DNA of 46,761 bases from contig JAKPKU010000209.1 in NCBI GenBank assembly GCA_029553545.1, positions 1 through 46,761 of the forward strand. Direction: 5' to 3'. The notes under the pieces were generated by a model that was not told where the DNA came from, ran no database searches, and was given only the letters and a program-made list of their open reading frames with translations. Source of the stretch: Candidatus Cloacimonadota bacterium. Lineage in GTDB: Bacteria > Cloacimonadota > Cloacimonadia > Cloacimonadales > WRIO01. Shown here in pieces: positions 8,578 to 17,548 of this stretch; position 1 is the first letter of the stretch, and every line of letters starts with the position of its first letter. The translations under genes and the position numbers were made by a program.

Positions 8578-11226
8578 CTATTCTTCTTCGAGTAAAAGAT
8601 TTTTCAGGTCATTTAGTCTTTGTAAAGCTTGTAAAGGCGAAAGCTCTTCGATATCCATGTCTAAGATGATATCTTTCAAATCTTGAAGCTTTTTATCTTT
8701 TTCTTCTGTCTCTTCAACTATTAGATCAAAGAGATTAAGTTGGTCATTCTGATTGAGCGATTTCTTGATTCTGGCAGTCAACCCTTGAGGGCTGAGCTCG
8801 ATAGCTTCGAGGTTTTTCAAGATTTGTCTTGCTCTATTAATTACTTTTTGAGGAACACCAGCCAGCCTTGCTACTTGTATTCCATAGCTTTGATCAGCCC
8901 CACCACGTTCGACTTTTCTTAAGAAGATAAGCTGGTCATTCCATTCACGTATGGTGATATTAAAATTCTTTACTCCTGGTAAGATGTTTTCCAGTTCAGT
9001 CAGCTCATGATAATGCGTCGCAAATAGTGTCTTCGCATTTATCTTTGGGTTATTATGAATATATTCAACGATAGACCAGGCGAGAGAAAGGCCATCAAAA
9101 GTGCTGGTTCCTCTGCCAATTTCATCAAGTAGAATTAGAGAATTTGGCGTTGCAGACTGCAGAATATTGGCAGTCTCAATCATTTCTACTAAAAATGTTG
9201 ATTGTCCTTGAGCAAGATTATCAGAGGCACCGACTCTGGTAAAAAGCTTGTCAAAAATAGGGATATTAGCGCTTGTACAAGGCACATATGAGCCCATTTG
9301 AGCCATGATAGCAATCAAGCCTATTTGCCTCAAATAAGTTGACTTTCCAGCCATATTAGGACCTGTAATCAGTGCTATTTTATAATTGTCATCATCCAAT
9401 TTCACATCATTTGGAATAAACTGTTCGTCTTTGAGTAGCTTTTCTATGACGGGATGGCGGCAATCCTGTAGATCTAAGAGCCCTTCATCATTAAAATGGG
9501 GTCGATTATATCTATTTTGATGAGCGATAAAGGCAAAGTTCGACAAGACATCAAGCTTGGCAACCACAGTGATAAAACTCTGTATCAAGGGGACCTTTTC
9601 AGACAATTCAGCACGCAGCTTTACAAAAATCTCATGCTCAAGGTTCTTAATCCTCTCTTCAGCGCCAAGCACACGCGATTCATGCTCTTTTAATTGTGGC
9701 GAAATATAACGCTCCGCATTTACCAGGGTTTGCTTAGCAATATAGTATTCAGGGACTTTTTCTTTATGTTGTTTGGTAATCTCGATATAATAACCAAAAA
9801 CCTTATTGAAACCGACTTTTAGGGTTGGGATGCCTGTTTTATGTTTTTCAGATTCTTCAAGCCTTGCAATCCATCCTTTACCATCACGACTGATCATTCT
9901 TAACTCATCAAGTTCATCATGAATACTGCTATTTATAATATTCCCCTCTGTAATAGTCAGAGGCGGGCTTTCCACAATAAATCTATTGATCTTTTCAACA
10001 ATATCAGAGTAGTTTTGAATACTTTGCTGAAGCTCTTTTATCAGCTCACTATCAAACTGATCTAATAGTTGATAAATCACGGGAGCTGTTTGCAAGTAAG
10101 CAGCCAAAACATTTAGGTCACGTGCATTTGCTCTCTGAGTAGAGAGGCGCGTGATAATACGACTCAAGTCTCCAATCTCACACAAGATATCTCTTAAATC
10201 TCTGGTATAAGCGATATTGTTTTTAAAAGACTCAACTGCATCGAGACGCATACCAATTAAGACTTTATCCATCAATGGGTACTGCAAATAATTAGTCAGT
10301 AATCTAGCACCCATTGGCGTTTTTGTTTCATCTATAACCGACATGAGACTTGCTTCGCGGTCATTTGTCCTCATGGAGCGGAATAGTTCAAGGTTTCTTC
10401 TTGTCACCTCATCAATTTGCATGTAAATATCTAAAGAGTAATATTGAATTGTATTAATATAAGATAAATCCTCAGTTCTCAGTGATTTAATATAACTCAA
10501 AGCAACGGCAACAGCTATTGCCCCGCTCTTTTTATCTTGCATACCAAGGCTTTCCAGGGTGTAAACATTAAAATGTTCTTTGATCAATTTCTTTGCTTCA
10601 TTGTACTCATAATGCCAAGTATCGTAGATAGTTATAGCAGGATGATGGTCAAGTGCAAGTTCTTCAATTATCTTTTTATAGTCTTCATTTTTGACGATTA
10701 TTTCTTTAGGACCTGTTTTTAAAACTTCATCTCTGAGCATCTCATGGCTAAATTCTGTATATCTAAAATCAGCAGTGGACACATCCAGACAAGCATAGCC
10801 GATTTTATTTTTATTCTTATCCCAATGAACACAAGCCAAAAAGAGATTGTCCTTATGCTGAATGAATTTCTCATCTAAAATGGCGCCAGGAGTAATAATC
10901 TCAACGATTTCTCGCTTAACTAAACCTTTGGCAAATTTTGGGTCTTCGACTTGATCAACGATGACGACTTTTCTCCCACTTTGGACTAATTTATCTAAAT
11001 AATTATCGAGTGCATGATGAGGAAAGCCTGCCAAGCAAGGCGAGTTTTCATCGCTTTTATTTCTTTTAGTAAGAGTGATACCCAATATCTTAGAGGCAGT
11101 TTTAGCATCCTCATCAAAAGTCTCAAAAAAATCACCCATTCTAAAGAGGATTATTTTATCTTGATGCTTCTCTTTTATTTGGTTGTACTGTTGCATTAAT
11201 GGGGTAACTTTTTGTGTGTTTGACAT
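8578..11226 (-). CDS. mutS: DNA mismatch repair protein MutS
   Basis: 882 residues, a normal MutS length. The mismatch-reading Phe-x-Glu motif is F33-F-E35 in MGDFFETF (Phe for the usual Tyr in the middle). The ATPase domain has Walker A GPNMAGKST, TRVGASDNLAQGQSTF and Walker B LLDEIGRGTSTFDG, with FATHYHEL after it. The clamp-lever and connector regions are complete. MutS scans DNA for mismatches and passes the signal to MutL, which is not encoded here. The start codon has AGGATTAATCTAT before it and lies 21 bases after the SPOR gene. Confidence 0.98.
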   Translation of the reverse strand: MSNTQKVTPLMQQYNQIKEKHQDKIILFRMGDFFETFDEDAKTASKILGITLTKRNKSDENSPCLAGFPHHALDNYLDKLVQSGRKVVIVDQVEDPKFAKGLVKREIVEIITPGAILDEKFIQHKDNLFLACVHWDKNKNKIGYACLDVSTADFRYTEFSHEMLRDEVLKTGPKEIIVKNEDYKKIIEELALDHHPAITIYDTWHYEYNEAKKLIKEHFNVYTLESLGMQDKKSGAIAVAVALSYIKSLRTEDLSYINTIQYYSLDIYMQIDEVTRRNLELFRSMRTNDREASLMSVIDETKTPMGARLLTNYLQYPLMDKVLIGMRLDAVESFKNNIAYTRDLRDILCEIGDLSRIITRLSTQRANARDLNVLAAYLQTAPVIYQLLDQFDSELIKELQQSIQNYSDIVEKINRFIVESPPLTITEGNIINSSIHDELDELRMISRDGKGWIARLEESEKHKTGIPTLKVGFNKVFGYYIEITKQHKEKVPEYYIAKQTLVNAERYISPQLKEHESRVLGAEERIKNLEHEIFVKLRAELSEKVPLIQSFITVVAKLDVLSNFAFIAHQNRYNRPHFNDEGLLDLQDCRHPVIEKLLKDEQFIPNDVKLDDDNYKIALITGPNMAGKSTYLRQIGLIAIMAQMGSYVPCTSANIPIFDKLFTRVGASDNLAQGQSTFLVEMIETANILQSATPNSLILLDEIGRGTSTFDGLSLAWSIVEYIHNNPKINAKTLFATHYHELTELENILPGVKNFNITIREWNDQLIFLRKVERGGADQSYGIQVARLAGVPQKVINRARQILKNLEAIELSPQGLTARIKKSLNQNDQLNLFDLIVEETEEKDKKLQDLKDIILDMDIEELSPLQALQRLNDLKNLLLEEE

Positions 11227-11247
11227 ATAGATTAATCCTAAAAAAGG

Positions 11248-12309
11248 CTATGGGAAAAACAAGAAGGCACTAATATTGTTGTTTTTAACATCGGTTAAGA
11301 AAGAGTTTGCTGATTCTCTTGAAGTAAATGGTCCCTGAATCACAGCAAAATGCTCTTTATTATTAACTATTTTTGTGATAACAAAAGCCTTTATACCGCG
11401 TGTATCAAGCTGTTTTTGATAATTATCTGCCGCCACTTTGGTACTAAATAGTCCATATTGAATATATGGTTTCCCTTTCTCAAGGCTCGCAACGCTAAGA
11501 GTCCCCTTGTCACTTGCTTTAGGGACAACTGGCTGACTAACAACTTGAGTATCGTCATAAGTTTTTGCATTATCTTGGCTTTGTATTTTTTTATTATAAG
11601 TGAGCACGAGATCGTCAGCATAGACTCTGTATTGGCTTTTGGGATACTTTTGCGACAGAGTTTTCATGCATTGCATAGCTTTCACCAAGTCATTTGCCTG
11701 TTCATACAGCAATCCTTCTTTATATAGGGTATAAGCCTCTATGTCAGGGTAATTCTTTAGCTTTTCCATTCTTTGTTTTACTGACAGGAATTCTGATGGT
11801 TTATTTTGTTTTAAATAAACATCAAGTAGTAAAGCATTTAACTCTAATGCAAACTCACCATTAGGCTCTATATCCAAATAGTTCTCTACGCAGACAATGG
11901 TTTGCAAGTATTTATTTTGCAGAAAGTATGTACGAGCTTGCCAATAAAAGCGCTCATTAAGCTCATCGAGATCTTTTAGTTTTACTAAGGTAGCGTCAAA
12001 CTTCCTTTCAAAAAAGTCCATCTTTGCAAGTTCCAGGTACGCCATTTGCCCATATTTAGTTTGTTTGCCTTTTGTGTAAGCTTGATTATAAATTGACTTT
12101 GAACTGGTGATATTTGTGTGAATCTTTGCTGTATAAAACAACTTACAAGCAGAAAGATTGTTTGCATCATTGGCATTCACAAGCAGCAAATTGCTATTTA
12201 ACTGTAAAGTCCCCTTTTGATATGCATTTTCTATTTCTTGAATAGTTGCCCCAAATATAAAAGAGAATAAAGAAAAACAGAATAGAAGGGCAATTATTTT
12301 TCTGTTCAT
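11248..12309 (-). CDS. Secreted SPOR-domain protein with TPR-like repeats
   Basis: 353 residues. A signal peptide (about 1-20, ending SFIFGA) is followed by helical, TPR-like repeats (about 80-235, e.g. YWQARTYFLQNKYLQTIVCV and the YPKSQYRVYADDLV motif of outer-membrane lipoprotein BamD-like repeats). A C-terminal SPOR fold covers about 275-350 (KPYIQYGLFSTKVAADNYQ, FAVIQGPFTSRESANSFL). SPOR domains bind denuded glycan strands of peptidoglycan, often at the division site, so this is likely a periplasmic cell-wall-binding protein. It sits between bacteriohemerythrin and mutS with gaps of 13 and 21 bases. The partner is unknown. Confidence 0.85.
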   Translation of the reverse strand: MNRKIIALLFCFSLFSFIFGATIQEIENAYQKGTLQLNSNLLLVNANDANNLSACKLFYTAKIHTNITSSKSIYNQAYTKGKQTKYGQMAYLELAKMDFFERKFDATLVKLKDLDELNERFYWQARTYFLQNKYLQTIVCVENYLDIEPNGEFALELNALLLDVYLKQNKPSEFLSVKQRMEKLKNYPDIEAYTLYKEGLLYEQANDLVKAMQCMKTLSQKYPKSQYRVYADDLVLTYNKKIQSQDNAKTYDDTQVVSQPVVPKASDKGTLSVASLEKGKPYIQYGLFSTKVAADNYQKQLDTRGIKAFVITKIVNNKEHFAVIQGPFTSRESANSFLTDVKNNNISAFLFFP

Positions 12310-12322
12310 TGGTAATCCTCTG

Positions 12323-12730
12323 TTATTTTACCCCTTTAGCTACAAGGAAAGCTGAATAATTCTGGTCTGTACCCATGATATGATTAGTCAACCAATCTTT
12401 TAAGAAATTCATTATTTCTATAGATATCAGAAACTTACCTTCCTCATAAGCCTGACGGTATTCTGACACCTTTTTCACAAAACTTGCATGAGTATTCTTG
12501 TGATTATCTAAATCAACATAATGATGATCTGACATATATTTTTCTTCTAAGGTAAAATGTTCAACAGTATAGTTTGCGAGTTTTGCAAGAATATCTCCCA
12601 TTACTTGCTTGCTTTTGCCTTGGCTCATAGCCTCATGTAGTTCGTTGATATATGCAATTAATTGTTTGTGTTGCTGATCGATAGAATTAATTTTAACTGA
12701 GTAAGAGTCATTCCATTCTAAATATGCCAT
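12323..12730 (-). CDS. Bacteriohemerythrin (non-heme diiron O2-binding protein)
   Basis: With the start at 12730 the protein is 135 residues, MAYLEWNDSYSV... All seven diiron ligands sit at the canonical places: H21, H58, E62, H77, H81, H117 and D122. This four-helix protein binds O2 reversibly and may serve as an oxygen carrier, sensor or detoxifier. An in-frame ATG four codons upstream (12742) exists, but it has no ribosome site. The bases between the two ATGs supply GGAG six bases before the second ATG, so the later start is preferred. The gene follows the U32 gene closely in the rho run. An oxygen-handling protein suits an anaerobe or microaerophile. Confidence 0.93.
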   Translation of the reverse strand: MAYLEWNDSYSVKINSIDQQHKQLIAYINELHEAMSQGKSKQVMGDILAKLANYTVEHFTLEEKYMSDHHYVDLDNHKNTHASFVKKVSEYRQAYEEGKFLISIEIMNFLKDWLTNHIMGTDQNYSAFLVAKGVK

Positions 12731-12745
12731 TTCCTTCTCCATTTT

Positions 12746-13948
12746 CTAATCTAATGTTTGTTTTCTAAGTATTCCAAAATCAGGGATAGTCCTATTAATT
12801 GGGATCTTAACGATTGTATTAGGCTTTGTAAAATCAATCTGATGATCAGTTTCATCAAATAGTTCTTCAATTTTTAAGGTAAAATCTGTATTAAGATCTG
12901 GAAAGATAAAAGATATCTCTTCAGCTAACGAAAATTTACTGAGTACCGCTACCCAAGCGTATTGGTTGTCATGCTTAATGATATTTCCCAAATACTGCCA
13001 ATCTCGTGTATATGCAGAGCTGGAATAATGCTGCGTTGTATTTGAGTCAAAACCAGCAAAAAAGCCTTCTGCATAAACTCGATGGCTAATCTTGTCGAGT
13101 TCTTCTTCCCAAGTGGGATTCACTGTCTTGCCTTCTTTAATTGCAGTCAAAGCATTTTTGTATGTACGAACGACATTTGCCACATAATACGCACTTTTCA
13201 TGCGACCTTCAATTTTGATGCTATCGATACCTAAATCATATATCTCTTTTAGTCTATTCCAGAGGCATAAGTCTTTTGAATTAAAGAAATAAGTACCATG
13301 TTCATCTTCTTCAACAGGGAAGTATTCACCAGGTCTACTCTCTTCGACCAAAGAATAATTCCAACGGCATGGATGTGTACACTCACCGAGGTTTGCATGT
13401 CTATTATTAAAAAAAGCGCTTATTAAGCACCTACCAGAATATGATATACACATTGCTCCGTGCACAAATATTTCAAGCTCAATATCAGGGCATTTTTCTC
13501 TGATTTCTTTTATTTCAGCAAATGTTAATTCTCTTGCCAAAATCACTCTTTTGGCGCCGAGCTCTTGCCAAAATTTTACTGTTTGCCAGTTGGTGATATT
13601 CGCTTGTGTACTAATGTGAATAGGCAGATGCGGTGCGTATTTTTTTACAAGATTAAAGATGGATGGATCAGCTAAAATAATCCCGTCAAAATTGAGAGCA
13701 GAGAGGTATTTGATATATTCTTCAAGCCCATCGAGATGAGAATTATGGGCATAGATATTTACTGTAATAAATATTTTCTTTTTTAGCGAGTGGGTGTATT
13801 CTATCAGATGTATAAGCTGTTCATCGTCAAGGTTATCTGCCTTTGCTCTGAGGCTATACTGCTTTCCTCCGATATAAATAGCATCAGCACCATATTGCAG
13901 TGCATATTTTGCTTTTTCAAAGTTACCAGCAGGGGCAAGTAATTCCAT
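12746..13948 (-). CDS. U32 peptidase-family protein, probably tRNA hydroxylation protein (TrhP-like)
   Basis: 400 residues starting MELLAPAG, with the U32 signature EIFVHGAMCISYSGRC near 160-176, a second Cys pair in GECTHPCRW and the SIKIEGRMKS segment. This is the YegQ/TrhP type, which in Escherichia coli is needed with TrhO for 5-hydroxyuridine at tRNA position 34. Other U32 members act on rRNA or in ubiquinone synthesis, so the exact substrate is inferred. Peptidase activity is historical for collagenase-like members and is not evident here. The start codon overlaps the rho stop by one base (TAATG), indicating coupling to rho. Confidence 0.85.
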   Translation of the reverse strand: MELLAPAGNFEKAKYALQYGADAIYIGGKQYSLRAKADNLDDEQLIHLIEYTHSLKKKIFITVNIYAHNSHLDGLEEYIKYLSALNFDGIILADPSIFNLVKKYAPHLPIHISTQANITNWQTVKFWQELGAKRVILARELTFAEIKEIREKCPDIELEIFVHGAMCISYSGRCLISAFFNNRHANLGECTHPCRWNYSLVEESRPGEYFPVEEDEHGTYFFNSKDLCLWNRLKEIYDLGIDSIKIEGRMKSAYYVANVVRTYKNALTAIKEGKTVNPTWEEELDKISHRVYAEGFFAGFDSNTTQHYSSSAYTRDWQYLGNIIKHDNQYAWVAVLSKFSLAEEISFIFPDLNTDFTLKIEELFDETDHQIDFTKPNTIVKIPINRTIPDFGILRKQTLD

Positions 13949-15240
13949 TACGAACTCATTGATTTCAGCATTTCGCTATTGTTTTTTGATTCTGCCACTT
14001 TCTGTTTAAGTGTTTCCATCCCTTGTATAGGGTTCATGGATTTTAGATATTTTCTCAGTACATACATGCGGTTTAGTTCACTTTGTGTCAATAATAATTC
14101 TTCACGGCGTGTACCAGAGCGAATCAAGTCTATTGCAGGGAAAACTCTCATATCGCTAATAGAGCGGTCTAAAACAATTTCCATATTACCAGTACCCTTA
14201 AACTCTTCAAATATCACCTGATCCATTCTACTACCTGTATCCACTAAGGCGGTAGCGATAATAGTCAAGCTGCCTGCATCTTGTATATTTCGTGCCGCGC
14301 CAAAGAATCTCTTCGGTCTGTGCATGGCATTAGCGTCAATACCACCAGACATGATCTTCCCACTTGATGGCGAATTATTGTTATAGGCACGTGCAAGACG
14401 TGTGATACTATCCAAAACAATAACAACATGTCTGTTTAATTCAACCATTCGCTTAGCCTTTTCTATCACGATTTCAGCGACCATGGTATGATTCTTTGCA
14501 GTTTCGTCGAAAGTTGAGCTTACCACTTCAGAGTTGTTTGCAAAAATAGTCTTTTTCATTTCAGTCACTTCTTCAGGGCGCTCATCTACCAACAAGACAA
14601 TCACATGGACATCAGGGTTATTTACGAGAATAGCATTTGTGATATTTTGCATTAAAACTGTTTTACCCGTTCTTGGTGCGGCAACTATCAAGCCACGCTG
14701 TCCTTTTCCAATAGGAGAAAAGAGGTTTACAATTCGAGTAGAAATGCAGTCACTTACAACGCTTGCATTGGGGTTTGTTTCAGCGATTACTTCAAGGTTT
14801 AGCTTTTCAGTTGGGTAATAAGGTGTAAGCGATTCAAAAGGAGATAATTCGAGTATTTTCATAGGTTCAATACCATTTACGGAGTCAACTCGAGTGAGAG
14901 TAAAATACTTTTCACCTTCTTTCGGAGATCGAACAGCTCCAGAAATCATATGTCCTTTTTTCAGATTAAATTTCTTAATTTGATTTTGAGAAACAAGCAC
15001 ATCATCTCGACTTGGTAGGTAATTATTATTTTGATATCTTAAAAAACCTGTACCATCGTCATTTGTATCAAGACATCCTGTGGTATACGCAAGACCTTCT
15101 TGCTCTGCGCTGACTTCAAATATCTTTGAAATAAGATCTACCTTTTTGTAATCTTTTATGTTTTTAATATCTAATTTTTTCGCCACATTATATAATTGTT
15201 GAAAATTCATTGCAAATATTTCTTCACTATTGTACTCCAT
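13948..15240 (-). CDS. rho: Transcription termination factor Rho
   Basis: 430 residues with the complete Rho architecture. An N-terminal Rho_N helix bundle (10-45) precedes the cold-shock-like primary RNA site ([19 protein letters not shown], 63-81). The ATPase has Walker A APRTGKT (188-194), [13 protein letters not shown], the [11 protein letters not shown] Walker B region and the secondary-site [13 protein letters not shown]. The arginine-finger region is LDRSIS...[17 protein letters not shown]. It acts as a hexameric RNA helicase terminating transcription. The ATG has AAGGAG 8 bases upstream, and a later ATG at codon 11 is less likely. It leads a seven-gene run ending with DUF362. Confidence 0.98.
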   Translation of the reverse strand: MEYNSEEIFAMNFQQLYNVAKKLDIKNIKDYKKVDLISKIFEVSAEQEGLAYTTGCLDTNDDGTGFLRYQNNNYLPSRDDVLVSQNQIKKFNLKKGHMISGAVRSPKEGEKYFTLTRVDSVNGIEPMKILELSPFESLTPYYPTEKLNLEVIAETNPNASVVSDCISTRIVNLFSPIGKGQRGLIVAAPRTGKTVLMQNITNAILVNNPDVHVIVLLVDERPEEVTEMKKTIFANNSEVVSSTFDETAKNHTMVAEIVIEKAKRMVELNRHVVIVLDSITRLARAYNNNSPSSGKIMSGGIDANAMHRPKRFFGAARNIQDAGSLTIIATALVDTGSRMDQVIFEEFKGTGNMEIVLDRSISDMRVFPAIDLIRSGTRREELLLTQSELNRMYVLRKYLKSMNPIQGMETLKQKVAESKNNSEMLKSMSS

Positions 15241-15285
15241 TGAATGGTCTCCTTAGGTTTTGTTTGCTTGTGTTCATATATTTAA

Positions 15286-15311
15286 TTTATAATTCTTTCT
15301 CAAACTGTCAA
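15286..15311 (-). promoter_or_regulatory. Candidate rho promoter
   Basis: Minus-strand TTGACA (15306-15311) is followed after 14 bases by TATAAA. The spacer is short, so the -10 could instead lie a few bases further. It lies about 70 bases upstream of the rho ATG. The rest of the 308-base gap 15241-15548 holds the short repeat at 15455-15511 and nothing else I can support. Confidence 0.45.
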
Positions 15312-15454
15312 GTAAAAAGTTGTTTTTATTTAAAAAAAGATCATTTATTTTGCAAGGATCATTGGAAAGTGCAGTTTGATTTATTTTGTGATAGATTTAT
15401 TCACCTAAATCTCTTTGCTTATTACTGACTAAAAGCCCTATTAGATTCTCTCTC

Positions 15455-15511
15455 CATTCTCTTTACTTTTCTATAAGTTCTCCAAGATAGCGAGGGGAAT
15501 GTAAGCGGAAT
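15455..15511. repeat. Short dispersed repeat (copy 2)
   Basis: Contains CATTCTCTTTA, CTATAAG and TTCTCCAAGATAGCGAGGGG in the same order as the element at 198-269, in the opposite orientation. It is 11 bases shorter inside. It lies between the macB permease stop and the rho promoter, so both copies sit in gaps at the ends of transcription units. Confidence 0.6.
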
Positions 15512-15548
15512 GAAGAGAGAAATATATGAGTTTTTTTACGATTTATTA

Positions 15549-16763
15549 CTATTCATACCTCAAAGCATCGATAAGATTTAGGCTTGCTGCTTTTTTTGCT
15601 GGATACCAACCAAAAAATATACCGATAGCACAAGAAAAAGTGACTGATAAAACAATAGACCAGGTTGAAATGGAGATCGACCATTTCATCATATGCTCAA
15701 GTGTTTTTGATAAACCTGCACCTAATAAAATGCCCAAAAGTCCACCTAAGAGGCTAATCATGACTGCTTCGATAATGAATTGCATAAGAACGTCTTTCTT
15801 TTTTGCGCCCACAGCCATACGAATACCGATCTCTTTAATTCGCTCTGTAACAGAGACTAACATAATATTCATAATACCAATACCGCCAACTAACAGTGAA
15901 ATACTGGCAATGCTGGCAAGTAACAAAGTCATGGTATTGGAAACACGATTTGATGTCTCAGCAATATCTGTTTGAGAGTTGACAACAAAGTCTTCTTCAG
16001 TAGCTGCACGATTTGTTTCCAAGAGATAATTCATTATATCTGTTTGTAGTTTTGGGATCTTTTCTTTAGACACAGCAGACACAAAAATGTTTAGGTTTGG
16101 TCTCCATCTACCAGTTAGTCGCCCTAAAACCATTGAATACGGTGCTATTACCATATCATCTTGGTCGCCACCCGCTACGCTTTGCCCTTTTGATTTATAA
16201 ACACCGACAATTCTCACTGGAACATTTCTTAAGCGAATCATTTTATCAATTGGAGATTCATCTGGAAAAAGATTAGTGGCAACTGTAGTGCCAATGACAA
16301 TCACTTTATTGCCAGAACGCACATCATTATCAGTGAAGAATTCGCCCTCTTCCATCTCATAATTTCTGATAAATTGAAAATCGGTATCGACGCCCATTAC
16401 AGGTGAATACCAGTTTAGAGATTTATACTTTAGTCGTCCAAAAGAGCTCACCAAAACAGATGCATAAAGCACATCATTAAACCTATCTTTGATATTCTCA
16501 ACATCCTCAAGAGTTAATCCGCTACTTGACCCAGATTCTGAGCGAACAGCAGAGCGATTAAACATATTTGACATAACGGTTATAACATTTGTACCCATCG
16601 AATTTATCTGATCATCAACTATTGTTTTGGCACCTTGCCCAATTGCAAGCATGGTGATGACAGCTGCAACACCGATAATAATACCGAGCATAGTGAGAAA
16701 AGTACGTGTTTTATTTCTTAATAATGATTTTAAAGCAATTTGAAAAATAGCATATAATGGCAT
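15549..16763 (-). CDS. MacB-type ABC efflux permease subunit
   Basis: 404 residues. One N-terminal membrane helix (SLLRNKTRTFLTMLGIIIGVAAV) is followed by a periplasmic MacB_PCD domain of about 230 residues. Three C-terminal FtsX-type helices follow (from near 280, with the GGIGIMNIMLVSVTERIKEIGIRMA motif, to the end ..LIDALRYE). Unlike Escherichia coli MacB, the ATPase is encoded separately by the gene three bases upstream. MacB is a mechanotransmitter that drives periplasmic substrates such as toxins or macrolides out through a MacA-TolC conduit. It is the last gene of a tolC-macA-ATPase-permease operon. Confidence 0.93.
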   Translation of the reverse strand: MPLYAIFQIALKSLLRNKTRTFLTMLGIIIGVAAVITMLAIGQGAKTIVDDQINSMGTNVITVMSNMFNRSAVRSESGSSSGLTLEDVENIKDRFNDVLYASVLVSSFGRLKYKSLNWYSPVMGVDTDFQFIRNYEMEEGEFFTDNDVRSGNKVIVIGTTVATNLFPDESPIDKMIRLRNVPVRIVGVYKSKGQSVAGGDQDDMVIAPYSMVLGRLTGRWRPNLNIFVSAVSKEKIPKLQTDIMNYLLETNRAATEEDFVVNSQTDIAETSNRVSNTMTLLLASIASISLLVGGIGIMNIMLVSVTERIKEIGIRMAVGAKKKDVLMQFIIEAVMISLLGGLLGILLGAGLSKTLEHMMKWSISISTWSIVLSVTFSCAIGIFFGWYPAKKAASLNLIDALRYE

Positions 16764-16766
16764 AGA

Positions 16767-17513
16767 TTAATCCTCTTCTTCTTTGGGTAAATTCTTTAAA
16801 TCTTCTGCTGCATTGCGCTGATTATTATTAATCTGATCACTGATAATCCGCCCATCTTTAAAGATAATTAGCCGCTTTGCATACATAGCTATTTCTTTTT
16901 CGTGAGTTACCAAAATTACTGTAATTCCATTTCTATGAAGCTCTTGAAAGACAGACAGCACTTCAACGCTCGTTCTACTATCAAGATTACCTGTTGGCTC
17001 ATCGGCAAGCATGATTAAAGCTTGATTGACAATCGCCCTTGCAATTGCCACTCTTTGTTGCTGCCCACCAGAAAGTTGATTGGGAAAGTGATGTGAGCGT
17101 TCTGCAATTTTCACAGTTTCTAATGCTTGTAGAACCTTTTCTCTGCGTTGATGTAAATTTAAATTTGTGCTGTAAAGCAGCGGGAGCTCAACATTTTCAA
17201 AGGCAGTAGTTCTTGGCAAAAGATAAAAAGATTGAAAGACAAAGCCTATCTTTTCATTTCTAATATCCGACAATTCATTATCATTGAGAGAGTGAATATC
17301 AATGCCATCAAGTATATATGAACCTGCACTTGGCTTATCAAGGCAGCCAATAAGGTTCATTAGGGTGGTTTTACCAGATCCACTGGCACCCATTATGGCT
17401 ACAAATTCGCCCTTATTTATTGTCAAATCCACATTTCTAAGGGCATGAACAACAGATTCACCCATCTGATATGTTTTAGACATATTCTCTATTTTTATTA
17501 ATGTATTTGGCAT
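16767..17513 (-). CDS. MacB/LolD-type ABC transporter ATP-binding subunit
   Basis: 248 residues with Walker A GASGSGKTT, Q-loop VFQSF, signature LSGGQQQR, Walker B LADEPTGNLD and H-loop VTHE. The ADEPTGNLD string is typical of the MacB/LolD/FtsE family. It powers the permease encoded three bases downstream. A weakly conserved acidic tail (NLPKEEED) ends the protein. Start at ATG 17513 with AAAGGGGT upstream. Confidence 0.95.
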   Translation of the reverse strand: MPNTLIKIENMSKTYQMGESVVHALRNVDLTINKGEFVAIMGASGSGKTTLMNLIGCLDKPSAGSYILDGIDIHSLNDNELSDIRNEKIGFVFQSFYLLPRTTAFENVELPLLYSTNLNLHQRREKVLQALETVKIAERSHHFPNQLSGGQQQRVAIARAIVNQALIMLADEPTGNLDSRTSVEVLSVFQELHRNGITVILVTHEKEIAMYAKRLIIFKDGRIISDQINNNQRNAAEDLKNLPKEEED

Positions 17514-17548
17514 GAAAACCCCTTTCTTAAAATACTGTCAAGAATGCT

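Noticed and set aside
12731-12742. Upstream ATG of the bacteriohemerythrin gene
   Set aside because: No ribosome site precedes it, whereas the second ATG has GGAG at the right distance and gives the canonical N-terminus.
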